Shown here: one piece after another, positions 11,381-24,000 of the stretch
Layout: each line of letters begins with the position of its first letter
Numbering within the stretch: the first letter of the stretch is position 1
Origin: Lepidonotus clava
Lineage: Eukaryota; Annelida; Polychaeta; Phyllodocida; Polynoidae
NCBI GenBank assembly: GCA_936440205.1
Contig: OW387133.1
Coordinates: 51,424,374-51,488,373 of the forward strand
Length of the DNA stretch: 64,000 nucleotides
Direction of reading: 5' to 3'
The notes under the pieces: model-generated
Told to the model about the DNA's origin: nothing
Databases searched by the model: none
What the model saw: only the letters and a program-made list of their open reading frames with translations
Program-made: the position numbers and the translations under genes

Positions 11381-12473
11381 GTACCTGAAAGTAGCAGTCG
11401 ACCCTTTGCTCCGTGGACGCTTTACGTCACACCAACCCCCTTATTACCGCCCAGTACCAGCACCTCTATCCCATATTATCGCCCGAGGCTGGCAGAAAAT
11501 GAATGCCACCGGCCCCTATAAAGGACCCGCCCGCCGCCTCCCCGACGTCCTGACATATTCCCGACGGGCCCCTTCCGAATGGTTGTTCTTTGCCGCGCAC
11601 CAGCTACAATTGCCGGCCTCCCATAGAACGCTTGGCGCGCCGAGGGAGGGAACAAGAATAATGACAAATTCCTCACGTCCCTGTCGCCGCCAATCCAAGG
11701 CACAATTAATCACGCGGCCAGGCTGTTGAAAGGAAGCCATGCGCCAGAAGCCGCATGTGGGCTTCTCGGGCGTAATTGGCGACGCGACTTGGCGCACGCC
11801 GTTCGCCGAGTGGCGACCGCCGTCCCCTGTGGTTTACCTTCAAGTCGAAGCTATACGCGTCGACATGACATTCACTTCTGGGCCAGGCATGACGCTTTTT
11901 GTGCGCGCAGAAACAGAAACCGTGTTGAGCCACGGCTTGAGTCTGTGCCCACAGCCGGTGGGGTGGGCGGGGAAGGACTATTACCGACCTACCTTAATGG
12001 ATTAAGTGTGTAAGGTGTCAAGTTGGTCAAAGTTACCGCACGCCCACAGCAGCATGCACGGAACCACACTTTATGAAACACCGATAAATTGCCTTCTATT
12101 TATAGAAAAAAAAAGTACTAAAAGTTTGCAATCATTCAAACCTGTATTCTGGTGACTACCTCACGAAACCATTAATCAAAAGTTCTCATTCCATGCATGC
12201 AAAGGGCTTGATCTTAAAAAACCTAACCACATCTGCTTTTGTGGATGTAACTAACGATCAGACGCAGGTATCCGACCTGAAGGCTAAACTCGACCCTGGA
12301 GTGCCAAGACAACCACTACCCTCTCCTGGCACGTAATAAACAACCACCTTAGGACACAAGACACAATGGGCAACCCTCGTCTTTTAGCCGATAACAGGAA
12401 TAAAACCGAATCGGCGACAGATAAGGACCACCTTAGGTTCGTGTCGTGCCCATGCCTCGGGACACTAACGACC

Positions 12474-12527
12474 CCTGGAGGGCACCATTAAAACCATTAC
12501 CGGCCCATAACATACATCACCTGGAGG
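12474..12527 (+). promoter_or_regulatory. pair of CCTGGAGG words
   Basis: CCCTGGAGG at 12473-12481 and CCTGGAGG at 12520-12527, in the same orientation and 46 bp apart, with otherwise unrelated flanks. They belong to the over-frequent CCCTGGAGG set. Confidence 0.4.
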
Positions 12528-12870
12528 CACCTAGATCCCCGCCCCCAGGAAGCCATACCTCCTGGACAACACTCAACTACCCGGCCCTCACCTATATACG
12601 ACCACAGCTTCTTGGTCCTTAACACTGCAAGCTTTTGCATGTGAGCCCGTTTCCTCCCAATCGATTTCATAATGGAATCAAGCTGTGCATTTCTACTACC
12701 CCAACACAATGCCTTATAAGGAAGTGCGCAACTTTAAGCACAGACTCGAGTAACGCCAACCTCCAACCTCTAAGTTGTAAGAGTATAGACATTCGTCCCT
12801 GTAAGAGTAGAAAACCTTGCATTGGGTCAATACTTCTTCTACACCTAAATCCTATACAGGGGGGACGAGG

Positions 12871-12890
12871 GAGTAGCTCCGGAGCTGCTC
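12871..12890. promoter_or_regulatory. GAGC-W-GCTC motif pair, 11-bp spacing
   Basis: The variant GAGTAGCTC (12871-12879) is followed by exact GAGCTGCTC (12882-12890), start-to-start 11 bp, about one helical turn. They would face the same side of the helix, as cooperative binding would favour. Confidence 0.5.
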
Positions 12891-13579
12891 GCAGTATTGA
12901 CAACCTACCAAGTATAGTGAGTGGGCCTGTCTCATAGAGCAGCACATGGGCATTGTGAGTAGAGGGGGGTTTGGCCGGGGACAGGTTCAGTTCAGAGGCG
13001 GGGGCCTGCTCCTCCACAGCTCCAGGAGCAGGGGTTTATTACTGGGCCTAGGCCCGGCCTATCGTGTTGTGCACCATTTCGGCGGGGGTCTAATCAGGCC
13101 CGACGCCCCGCCCAATCTGGTCCCCTAACGAGCCGGCCTGTAGTGGCCACTAATAGCCTGCCTGTCGTCCATACACTCTTAATTGGTCGCCGATAGCGGC
13201 AAGTGCCCGGACAATCATCGCCCACTCGTCCTATACCACTGCCGACGTCGTGGAGGTTGGGCTTGGGCTAAAGCAATTAGCCTTCATTCAGGTGAAGTAT
13301 TGATGGGTTAGAGGGAAAATACACACAGATGGACCGGTGGGGAAGAAAACGTGGGGGAGGCTGAGTCCACTGGGTCTTTTATTTGAAGGAAAAGAAATTG
13401 ATGGATTTGCAGAAGGGGAGACTTTCGTATGAGATTTGGCTCTAATGACAAGCGTTGGAGCCGCGAGTTAGACAGAGTGGAGGGAGTTTACTTCAATTTT
13501 AGACCAACTTGAAGGATTGCGTGGAATTGGAAGCAATTGGCGGTTCGTTTGGCGCACGGGGAGGTGAGATTGGAATAAA

Positions 13580-13960
13580 CGATCACGTGAAAATTGTCGA
13601 GTGGATGCAAAAGCCATTCCGACACCTCGGGGAATTTATGCGGCGTGAACGTACTCGGAATCTAGCGGCGCTTTTGTGAAAACATCGAATTTCATGCAAA
13701 TGGCGCGGCCCGCAATTCCATGCAAATGAGAGGCGGTCGTGAGCACCAATTCCCCATACAATGCTAAAGAGGGCTCTCCCTGGACGGTCCAAAACCTGGA
13801 GATCAGATACGCCAGCGCCGCTCATTATAAGCCAGCCTTTGTTCAAGCCGATTTGAATATGCAATAGAAGCTTTCCGCGGGGCAACGTTAGATATTGAAC
13901 ACCGCCGCCAACGCGTCCATTAATAAAACAAAAAGAAACTGGCGCCATGTGAACACAATT
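13580..13960. promoter_or_regulatory. enhancer-like block with paired POU octamers
   Basis: Perfect ATGCAAAT octamers occur at 13694-13701 and 13720-13727, 26 bp apart, both preceded by TTC or TTCC and in the same orientation. A related ATATGCAAT lies near 13856. ATGCAAAT is the classical POU (Oct) recognition element. Between them is a CpG-bearing GGCGCGGCCCGC. Enhancer activity is inferred, not shown. Confidence 0.35.
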
Positions 13961-16900
13961 CCTCCCGAGGAGGTGGGACTGTTTTAAACCCAACCTTTGA
14001 TGTATAGAGAATGTGCCTGAGATGACAAACTCAGTCTGCAGGGTGTCTGTGGTGGGTGTAATCTTGGGCTCAGAAACACATGGAGTGTTCATTAACCAGG
14101 GACTATTTAGACTCTCAGATCAGGGCATCACAGGGCCCCCACCTCATCCCACGACGCAGGATTCAGTTGGCAATTTCCGACTTGTCTCTCGCTGACAGGG
14201 TCTGCGGGAAGCCTTATCAGAACGGCCCGACAATGTGCAAATACTTCTAAGGCCTTATATGATAAGTCTTTTATCTTAAGCCCATATCGGCGTATATATC
14301 GCCATTCCGCGGAGAGCCCCTAAATGACTTTCCTATTCTTGGGAAATACAATATAAATTTACCGATTCCTTTGATGTTCAAAACACAAAGGGAAGGGACT
14401 GCTCCAATCAAATCACCCTAGCGTCGCATGAATCATTTTGAAATAGTGTGTGTTCAGAATGATTGATGTAGAGCCTCTTCCAAAGCGATCTTATTTAGAG
14501 AATTACCTGGCAAGTCGTTAGAAGGGTTATAGGCCGGCCTCTATGCCGTGGCCGCGCTGGAGCGCACACTGGAGGAAGCCAGTGACCCGTGACGAGATGT
14601 GGGCAGACTAGAGGGGGATCAAAGGTGGCGGAGACCCTGGAGGTGACCTGGGGATCAAGGAGGGGGTAATGGAGGACGCGGAGGGGCTCACTGATGTCCG
14701 GTCCCCCGGGGAAGAAGCTTATTTAACGCTTGGGGACCGCCTCTGATGCGGCCACCCTCTCTGCATTTCCTATAGCCTTGAAATCAGAACCTGTCCTTCC
14801 TGATATCTTTCACCAGGAAAAGTTATACGAAAGAATTCTTGAATGTGGGTGATACAAAGACTGAGGTGAATGGGTATATAGATTCGATGACTGCACCAGA
14901 ATCAAAATGAATCCACTGGATGAAAGGGCATGGAAAGGTTAAAGGAAACTGTGGTCAAGGCTTCCGAATGATAACATCCTTCCTGACGTGCACATATCAT
15001 ATATACGTGTAAGTCAATGTATTAGTAAAAGTCCTATTCAATTCACTGATTCTTGGAAAATTTAGGTAAAAGTCCCATTTCCCATATTACATTATCCAAC
15101 TAGGCCCCCTAATGGAAGTAGTTTTCCATTTCTGCAGTCAAGAAAATGATTTTCGGATTTGAGAGGAATTCTACAGTGGGAGGAGGAAATGTTCTAGTGT
15201 TGAGCTGTTAATAGCATTAAAAGACAAAAAAAATGCTACTTTAGAGGCCCGTTCCAACCGCTAGGCACGGAATCCGTTTAAAACAAATCCATGCAGCGAG
15301 AAATGACCTTTTGTTGATGGGGGCCGCGAAAGGAATTTTAAATCGATTTCTCGGATGAACCTGGCGAAGTGTAGCCCAACCCCTACTATTCTCCCTACCC
15401 CTCATCTCACCCATCCCCCAGCGAACGACGGGGGGACGCCCTGGCCCATGGCTCTGGCTCTGTCCCATGGCCGACAACGGGGTGTCGCGGGTCAGGGGCG
15501 GGTGATCGATTTAAGAATGGCCGCCAAGAATGGTCGGAAATAACAGGAGTGCTTAAACGGCCGGGGGCGCGCGAACCAGTTGGGTCTTGTATGGGGGTGG
15601 GGGCGAGCTGCATTCTGCATTTCAAGGCCGCCCATGGACCCCGCCGTTATAGCACTGAGATGTCGATATACACACACCCAAGGCCCACACTCCTCATTCG
15701 GGGGCGTCAAGACCCGGCCTGTCGCCTGGGGCCCCACATAGGCACCATTGGCACCGACCTAATCACGCAGAAATCCGTACATATGTAGCCCCCGAGTCTA
15801 TAGTGTAATTGGCAGTGTCTTTTACTCCTACGCAGAAACCAAAAATGAGTATGTTATATCAGGGGAAAAAAGTTGCAACTCTATCATATATATTCCCTCT
15901 GTGAATACACTGTGGCTGAGAGTTGAAGTTTGATCCCTTAACGTCAAAACCTAATTTCCGGCTCTACATCTTTATATGTGAGATTTTCCCTTCTCGGAAA
16001 GGCAAAAATGCGTAGATTATTAAACTACATATCTAGGTGTGATACATATGAACTGCACAGTTTTCTCTATCCACCTCCGGCGATTCGTATCACCTCAACG
16101 CAGTGCCGTGACAGATTCATTAAGGGTTTCCAGGAAGTTGATTGGCGTGGGGATTCCTCAGAACCAACTCGTTTGTATATCTTACAGGCAGCCCTGGCGG
16201 ATATATCGTATTGATGGGGAAGGCGGCGAATGGGCAGTGATTATAATGAAGAAGTAAAAGACATTGATGCTGTGTTTTAGTGTGAAACCTTGCTAATGTG
16301 TTTTATCGACCTAGGCCTCTCCACTATTCCTAACTCATATTATTTGTTTTCCTTGCCCAACATATAATGTGTATGTAAGAGTAAAGACCTAAAATCAGGT
16401 ATTTGCATAAGTACTTTGTATACGTATAATATATATGAAAAACACCTAGGTTGAGCTTGCCTGTATACATGTTTCTTTTACCAAGCCGTGGGTGTTGCAT
16501 TACTCAGACTTCTGGTATGCGTTTGTTTTTGAAGCTGTCTTTTGTTTCTTACAAAATCATCTAATAAAAGTCACATCATGATATCAGGTAAGAATAACCC
16601 AGGACGAAGCCTGAGACGCCATTTTGTGGTTCATAGACGGCGCTAATTCAAATATTGTCCTCCCAAGGTACGCTAAGGGGCCTGTATGTAATGAGATCAC
16701 CCCACAAAAAGCACTAATAATGCCTTAGGGAGGGCTTGCTTTCAAATTAACATCGTTAGTTATGTCATCGATTTGGCTCTGTAGACTGGCTTCTCTGCCA
16801 ATGTCTGAGGCGGCCTCGCCCCTCCCTAGTTCTCCCCAAGGGAGGACTACTATCAAAATGTCAACTGCCTTTAAGAAAAACAACTTCTGGTAAAAAGAAG

Positions 16901-17874
16901 AAAAAACAGCTCTTTATTGGGAGAAAAAACGGAGCGTTAGGAAAAGGAGACATTGATAAAAACAAAAAAAACTAGGTGAGTTTCTGTGTCAGTACGAGTA
17001 GCTCAGGGGCAGGTTTGTTTTATATATTCAGGGAGCTGGGCGGGCGGTGGCCAAGGACAGGAGGGGCTGATTGGGAAAACGGGCCAGTGTTTCCTCGGGC
17101 CCTCATCCCCGCAGATTGCTCGAGGCGGCAGCCTGCTCTGAGGCGCGGCCAATCAGGACGTAACTGAGGGCGTCTTAGCCGCCTGTCACCGTCCTTGGCG
17201 GCCAAGGACTCATCAGTACACCAGTCGATGTGTGCGCCTGAGCCGGGGGTGGGGTGGGGCGAGGCCGGGCGAAGTTTTCGCTCTGTATCCTGCCTGGAAA
17301 GCCTGCGACAGGGGCCTGTATGAAATGAAGGCGGCAGCAACTAGCTAGGCGAGAGGCGCTCGCCACCACCACCACCACGAACACCATGGGAAAGAATACA
17401 TAATCAATGGCGCGGATGTGGTGGACGTGGCTGGCTGGATTACCTCTGAGGGCGCGCTGGTCAGTGTAGGCTTTCAGGCCCCATCACTCATCGCTGTACA
17501 ATGGGAGTAGTGTTAACAATGCACGCCAGCGGACAGACGCCAACGGGAGCGGTCATCGGGAAGAACTCCCGGACCAGAAACATCGGCCAGGCCATACGTC
17601 ATGCAACAAAGTCCCCCGGCTCACGCATTATTTTCCACTAGACCCCACTCCTCCGTCGTGAAATAGGAGAGCGTGGTGTTTCTCCGAGTTTTCTTAGTAT
17701 TGCCCACATTACGTAGAATTAGCGAGATAATTGGGTTTGCGCTTTCCCATAATTGCCGGTTATCTAAAAAGAAAAAGTTGTTGCTGGATCCAATTATAAA
17801 GTGTTCATTAGGGGGAAGGGGTTTTAGCAGCTTTGGTGATTAGGTCGGGGAAGGGCGTGGCGCACTTCTTACCT
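13961..17874. other. mixed intron sequence
   Basis: AT-rich around 14200-15240 and 15790-16620, GC-richer around 15360-15780 and 17020-17400. It holds a CCCTGGAGG at 14635-14643, a variant GAGTAGCTC at 16996-17004, an ATTTGCAT octamer at 16401-16408 and a short CAC run near 17362-17380. No gene is recognisable. Confidence 0.5.
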
Positions 17875-17906
17875 GAAGCCACATTTGAAGCCACTCGCGA
17901 AGCCAC
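17875..17906. promoter_or_regulatory. three-unit GAAGCCAC array with exact 12-bp period
   Basis: GAAGCCAC occurs at 17875, 17887 and 17899, every 12 bp exactly, with unlike 4-bp spacers (ATTT, TCGC). The word is constant and the spacers are not, so this is not a simple 12-bp satellite. A single inverted copy is at 18129-18136. The word and its spacing return at 20578 and 54929. The binding factor is unknown. Confidence 0.55.
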
Positions 17907-18966
17907 AGGCCAACCTTATCTACCTGGGTGAAGGAAGGCAAGGGAGGTAGGGACACGACCCCCGATGTAAATGGGTCTTGTCTCCTGGTGCAAAGCTAAT
18001 GGTATCTGGAGGAGTCCGTTGGTAGAGTTCCCCCCTGAAAGGGAGTACTAATGCCCTACTGATTGAAGGCTGAGCCCCCCTCGGGACCGCCGCCGGACCA
18101 GGCTCGTGATTGGTCAATTGGAAAACATGTGGCTTCGTTTTTTTAAGTACCCGATTTACCACCAGACTGCAGGAAATAACAATTTAGTTGCTGTCACCTT
18201 AAAGTAGTGTTTATTTGGCGTGTTCGCATTTTTTTCCCATTTTGTCAGTTTAAGTTAGAAAGTTGTTTTGAGTTTCTTTCTGTTAGTATTCATCTCATGC
18301 TATTGACTAGAAAATAAAGTGTGACGATGTTGAAACGTCAAAACGTTTTCTTTTCGAAATTTAATTTACATAAGTTTGCTGCCAGTATCAAGATCAAATG
18401 CATCAGATGTAAGTTGTAATGCATCTTAAGACTGCAAATACTAGTGCATTTTTCTCTCTAGTGACTACATCCAACATTGCAAAAGTCTCTTGGGCAGCAA
18501 AGGTCGAAATCAGTATGCCATGACCACTTGACTAAGCAACATCTAAGGTCCGACTGCATAGAAATATACGCCAGGTCATATTAGGCTTTGGTGAACATAC
18601 CCACAGGCGGACCGAGAGTCTGGGGCTCCGTGCCGTAAACTTCAAACATTAGGCAAATGGGATAGTTCTCTCATCACTGAGGCATGAAATGCCCCGAATT
18701 CTGAAAGTGCTTTTTGCAAAGTGGACGTACAGGGCGATTCCTCTTTGCCATTTACGATTCGCGCTCGCTCTGCCACCTGGGCGAAGAAAGACCGGGGCGC
18801 AGGCAAAGAGGTTTGGGGTGGGGGGACGTTTCACCCCACCCTCCCCCATCAGATCCCGTGTCTGATCGGTGGGGCGTGAAAATATTCAATCTTTGCTTGG
18901 GGCTTGATCACACGCCACCTCGGCCAAGATATACGCCGACCGTGCCTCGGCAATTATTCCACCGCT

Positions 18967-18984
18967 CACCGCCAGGGGGCCGCC
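18967..18984 (+). promoter_or_regulatory. CTCF-like site
   Basis: CACCGCCAGGGGGCCGCC contains CCGCCAGGGGGC, which fits the CTCF core at every position except a common A-to-G change. Plus orientation. It runs straight into GGCCGCCA at 18978-18985. Confidence 0.5.
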
Positions 18985-20221
18985 AACCTGACCAGCCCCG
19001 CGTTTTAGCGACCTATATTTTCTGCGGGAAGAAGTGGCCCGATTTATAGGGCCCCTGGGCTTCTTATGGCCGCCAACAGACGCCCCGGAGCCCGGCGAAC
19101 GGATGGCAGCCATACAAAGGATAAATAACCCATTCAGGGGCCTCTCCTCCAAAGTCCCCCCTCGCCCAGTCCCTAACCCCCCGGCCCCATCTCCCATCTC
19201 CCAGCCACCTCGGCAGCTTGTCTTTAAGGGGAAAAGACCTCCTCACGTTAACGTTGCCTCACCTAGAGTTACTGCGAGGGGAAGAAATGCCATCAAATTA
19301 AGCACCGATTATCTCCGCCTTCGTGCGAGCGGAAAGGGTTTTGTGGCCGTTTTTGTGTAGTTTTTGACAAGCAAGGCGAGGAGGGCGCCACGTCCATTAA
19401 GGCGCGGATTTAAAGGGGGGATGGCGAGCAGCTGTTGTGCCGGCACGGCCTTACTCATCTATTCTACATCTTTATCCCACTTTTCTTACCAGAGCGCCCC
19501 GCCGATGGTGAATATTCTGACGGGCGCCGCCCTGATGGATCGGCGGATGAAGACAAAAGCCATGTTCACACGACGTTTGGGGGGTGGGCCTGGGACCAGA
19601 CCGGGTCAGAACACACGCGCCATACATCAGTGTGTTTGGGTCGGGGGGCATGCAGCCTGCCACAGAGCCTTCGGTATTGGATGGCACACACAGGGAGAAA
19701 TCCCCACCTCGCATCTGACTTAATCTCAGCCCTCCTCTTTTGGCCATAAGCTGTCGCCCCTTGCTGACTCCTTGCCGCCTCCCTCAATCATATCTGTTTA
19801 CTAACGGGGCGGCCAATGCAGGAAACATGTCGAGGACCTGCCTAATGAACCCCGTATTTCTGCGGCTAATCACGGATGAAGCAGCACCAGGAGGGGTGAT
19901 AGATCGGGGATAAAACAAATGATAATGGGGTCTACCTGCTTGCCGCTGCCCGATCCGTTATCAGAGCGCCACCCCATACCTCTCAAACAGGCTTCTCTCC
20001 CCTGATAGTTCCTCCTGGGTTGGTTTAGGGTGGAGGACCGGTGCTGGAGGACGCGCTGAGTAATGGTGCGCGCACACCCCTGACCCCGACCTTTTGCTTG
20101 TGATAATAGTAAGCCCCAGAGACACACTTGGTCGGACCCCTGGGCCCTTAAATCACGGCCCCACTGACAAACAGTGCGCGCCATTACTCCAGCAGTGGGA
20201 CCATCCAACATACTGCCTACC

Positions 20222-20460
20222 GGCAAGACAATGCCCTCCCCCTTCTATTCCCCAAACCCATCTCTTCTTCAAACCCCCGCTTTTAACCCAACCCATTCTT
20301 CTCACTTTGTAGCTCCCTTTTCAAATCTCAGGCTCTCCCCCTTGTGTAGACCTCTCCCCCTTCTCTATCTTGTCATTGTTTCAGTCTGTGGCCGTAAATC
20401 TCTGTGTTTCTCGTTTTACTCCTTCTGTTCCCTTCCTCACCCCACCCCTCCCCTGGTGCT
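20222..20460. other. long pyrimidine-rich tract on the plus strand
   Basis: About 240 bp strongly biased to C and T (CCCTCCCCCTTCTATTCC, CTCTCCCCCTTCTCTATC). An acceptor-like TTGTTTCAG sits inside, but the frames beyond it give nothing recognisable. This is strand-asymmetric low-complexity DNA. Confidence 0.55.
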
Positions 20461-20577
20461 GTGTGGGGGAGTGCTGGTTCGGCCGTCTGTACGGTGATTG
20501 TTGTAGACTGGGTACGTTCTGTGATGTGCGCCGGCCGGACTTCCCGAGGCCATCCTACAGGAAGAAGGCCCCCCTTT

Positions 20578-20619
20578 GAAGCCACCAGCGAACGGACGGG
20601 AAGCCACTGCCGAAGCCAC
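20578..20619. promoter_or_regulatory. GAAGCCAC array, three exact units plus one degenerate
   Basis: GAAGCCAC at 20578-20585, 20600-20607 and 20612-20619; the last two are 12 bp apart. A degenerate GAACGGAC lies 12 bp after the first. The spacers differ (CAGC, TGCC, TACG). Same word and mostly the same spacing as the arrays at 17875 and 54929, in GC-rich sequence. Confidence 0.5.
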
Positions 20620-21001
20620 TACGGCCCTGGCTTCCACTCCCCCTGCCCCGCGGCCACTGGCAACACATACACACCGGGCTGTAATGAAACTCTATTTGAT
20701 AAAAGCAGCAAAAAGTTGCGGGAACAAAAGGGAGCGTTGCGGTGGAAATTGAGGGATGTCGATCATGGCATTTGGTTGGGGTGGTCGCTGCTTTAATTGG
20801 ACTGAAATAAAAGAGCTGCTTTTGACACATCGATGCGTCGCCTGTCTGATGTGGACTCTGCTGACTCGTAGTTATAGAATACGCGCTCTTCAATCAATTA
20901 AGGAGGCTGCTTCTTCCTTGTTCAGCGATTTCTATGACATGCGCGGCTACCCTAGCGCTCTATTGTGCAGTTCCACAATGCAACAGAATATCAGCTGAGA
21001 C

Positions 21002-21020
21002 GGGCGCCAGGGGGCGTCCC
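21002..21020 (+). promoter_or_regulatory. CTCF-like site
   Basis: GGGCGCCAGGGGGCGTCCC carries the GCCAGGGGGCG heart of the CTCF motif in plus orientation. Flanking sequence is unremarkable. Confidence 0.5.
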
Positions 21021-24000
21021 TCTCTTTGTCTGCTGGCTCTAAAACAATGGCTTCCGCTAGTCCTTTCTCCCTTCAAAGAACGTCGTTTTCTAAAGGTTAG
21101 AACATAACAAGTTTCGACTTCTGAGAGCGCCCTGTGAATATCTTGACTTTTCGAGTCAGTGGCTAATGTCAGGTCAACTTAGGAAATTTGCGCCTGCGGG
21201 GGCAGCGGACGCCGTAATGGTCATTCTGGTAACTGTGGCGAAAAGGTCGACGCTTTGCAGCCCGTAGTAGCAATGGGCTGCGCCAATGGCCAATCCGACT
21301 GGGGTGGACATCAGGGTCAAGGACTGACCCCTGGGCCCGTGAACCTTGGCCGGGCAGGGCTTAACGACAGGAGTAATGGCGGCACCGGCCTCTAAATGAC
21401 GATAATATATCATGGTTTGGGTGCAGACCGCTTTGTTTTAAGTCCGTGCTCGTTACACCACCGACGTGCCCCGATCGATAGGAAAAGGCAAAAGAAACCG
21501 CATCTTGCATGAAGCCATATTTATGCCGGTTTCTTGTTCGACTTGGGCAATAAAATCCCTCACTGCACTGTCAGTGGTGAAGGGAGGGGTACGTCTATCT
21601 CTCATTCGGGCAATAAAACCCAAGTGATATTTCAAGATTAACCATCTTCACGTGTTGGTGGGTTGAAAGGATTGGAAATGAAAGAAGGATCTATCAAATT
21701 CTCCCTGCCGTCGAAGACTTATGATTTAAGTTTGAATATGCATGAGTCCAAAAACTGCATTGGTGGCAGTCGATCAGCATAGAAGAAAAAGAACCAGGGC
21801 TGTTTCCATTCGAATGCGAATGCAAATAACTGGAGGAACGCTCTAAATTTTGAGCTTGATGGCCGTGTGCAAACAGGGAGAATTTAGAGCGGCGATGAAT
21901 ATTGTCAAAAGAGTCGCACTCAGAAAAATTAAATCAAATTTGAGGAATTAAAACTCTGCAAAGAGGCGACCACTGATAATGGGCGGTAAAACATGGACGC
22001 GCATTAACAATCTCGACCAGAACCTGATTGCTTCATCTGGGTGAAACATTTCAGCATGGTCGAATTGATTAGAAATGCTCGCAATGAAGTTTGATGTGTG
22101 AATGAAGAAATCTGATGATCCACAACCACATTCAAAAGCGGGCGTGCGCACGGCTCTCCTGACGTAGAATTAATGCAATTACATTTCCATTTCTTGTGCC
22201 CAGAAGAAAACGTGTCCAAAATAGCATCAGCAACATTGAAAATTGAAGTTCAAATTAAACCGCCCCAGTGGGAATTCAGAGAATCTAAGAAAGAAAATGA
22301 TTAACAAATAAAATCTCTTTCACTTGGTCTCCCCCTGTACTACCCACCACGGTGAGAGATAAGGATAAGGTTCCAATTGTGGAACATTTGTGTGCAGAAT
22401 AACAAACGCGAGCGTGTTGATCTAACACACTTCTGCCTTGAATGAAGAAGGATATTATTCAGAGCGTGGTGGGCCCCCGGCGGCCCCCTGGAGGCACCCT
22501 GGAGGGATGGGGGAAGACACTTCTGGGACCGGGTGGAACGGAGCTGACTTCAGCCCATTCAGGGGGAGGGGGGTGGTCGACTCAATACTAGAGGAATGTA
22601 CCGTAACTGATCCAATTTTCCCACAGCTTGAATCTTTTGTTGGCCACGCCGGCCAAGACGGACCTGTTAAATAGGGCGGCAGATAGCTAATCACGGGTGG
22701 CGTGCCTACCACTGCCCCGCCTGCTACCAGACCTTTATCTGTGTCCTATACATCACCCGACCATTCAAAATGAAGTCCCAGAGAGACAAGTAAGAAAAGT
22801 CCCAGGCAGTCAGGGGAATAGGGGTGTCTCCCCAATCCCCGCCCACTGCGTGCAATGTGTACAAAATGGTAGATACTGTGCTGAATCGCACCTGGCGTGA
22901 ATGGCTCAACAAAATTTAAACTTTCCCCATGTTTTTCCTTTTTATGATACATACACCTGCTACATACAGTTCTATTGTTACAATATGTATCTATCAAAAA
23001 GTGCCATGTCTATGCAGCCTAAAACCAATACAAAAAACGACTATTATATTCCACATTCAGCCTCGAGCTAATGTCCCAACACCCAGAGCCTAAGCCTGGG
23101 CCGTTGTCGGGCCTATCGGTGGACAAACAGCTCGAGCTGAGCGACAGGAACAAACAAGGCCCGCCCAGAAAGTGATCTACATGACAAATTATGCCGGCAA
23201 ATAGTTGTCCTAGCGCGGACTGGCGCGATCTTTATCTCCATGATTGATGACTGATTAGCTTAGTAAATACTGAGCGGTAACGTGGATACATGGGGGGCTC
23301 TACCACGCCACAACGCGCCACGCAAATAAAGGAGACTTCCTATGTACAGGGCTCCCATTTTTTAGAATCGTTTTGCCACTGCCTATAAAAGGATATACTG
23401 AGGCCATGGCCCCTACTCGCGCCGCGTTTTTCACCATCTGGCGCGAGTGGCGCCACCTCGATGAGTTGTGCAGTGGGCGCTGGGGCCACAATGGCCGCTG
23501 TAGATTGTGACCTTGCCCAATATCGCCCACCCAGCAGCGCTAAATAACCCCCTGGCGGCGGAAGGAGTCGTCACCGCTGGGATGTAACGGCTACGTTAAC
23601 GGTCCCGGCGGTCGCCGTTAGTTTGCGACCTGACGCTGACGCCGGAGGTTTATCACGCGCCCCACACCGCGTCGAATCAGTCTCACTGCTGACGTGAGGT
23701 ATTGTGGAAGTAGATTGAAAGAACTTGCAAAAGTCGATCCAAACACGGTTCCAATCACCATTAAACAGACATGCTCCTAGACCAACTTGCTTTAGCTCGT
23801 GCTTCTCATGAGATTTCCCCCGGAATATCTATTTCAGTCAAGTCGCCCGCCAAAAAACAACGTTAGAGCCAATTTGCTTTGGTTTCGCTGTACATTGCGG
23901 GGCCAACATTCAATCCTAATTCCCTGAACTAAACATGATTAGATGAGGCCTTGCCACCTTTGAAGCCTCCAGCACAGACTCCGGTCAGCTCAGGTCAACT

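Noticed and set aside
18463-18535. plus-strand exon after TTTTTCTCTCTAG
   Set aside because: No donor; the open frame is short and unsupported.
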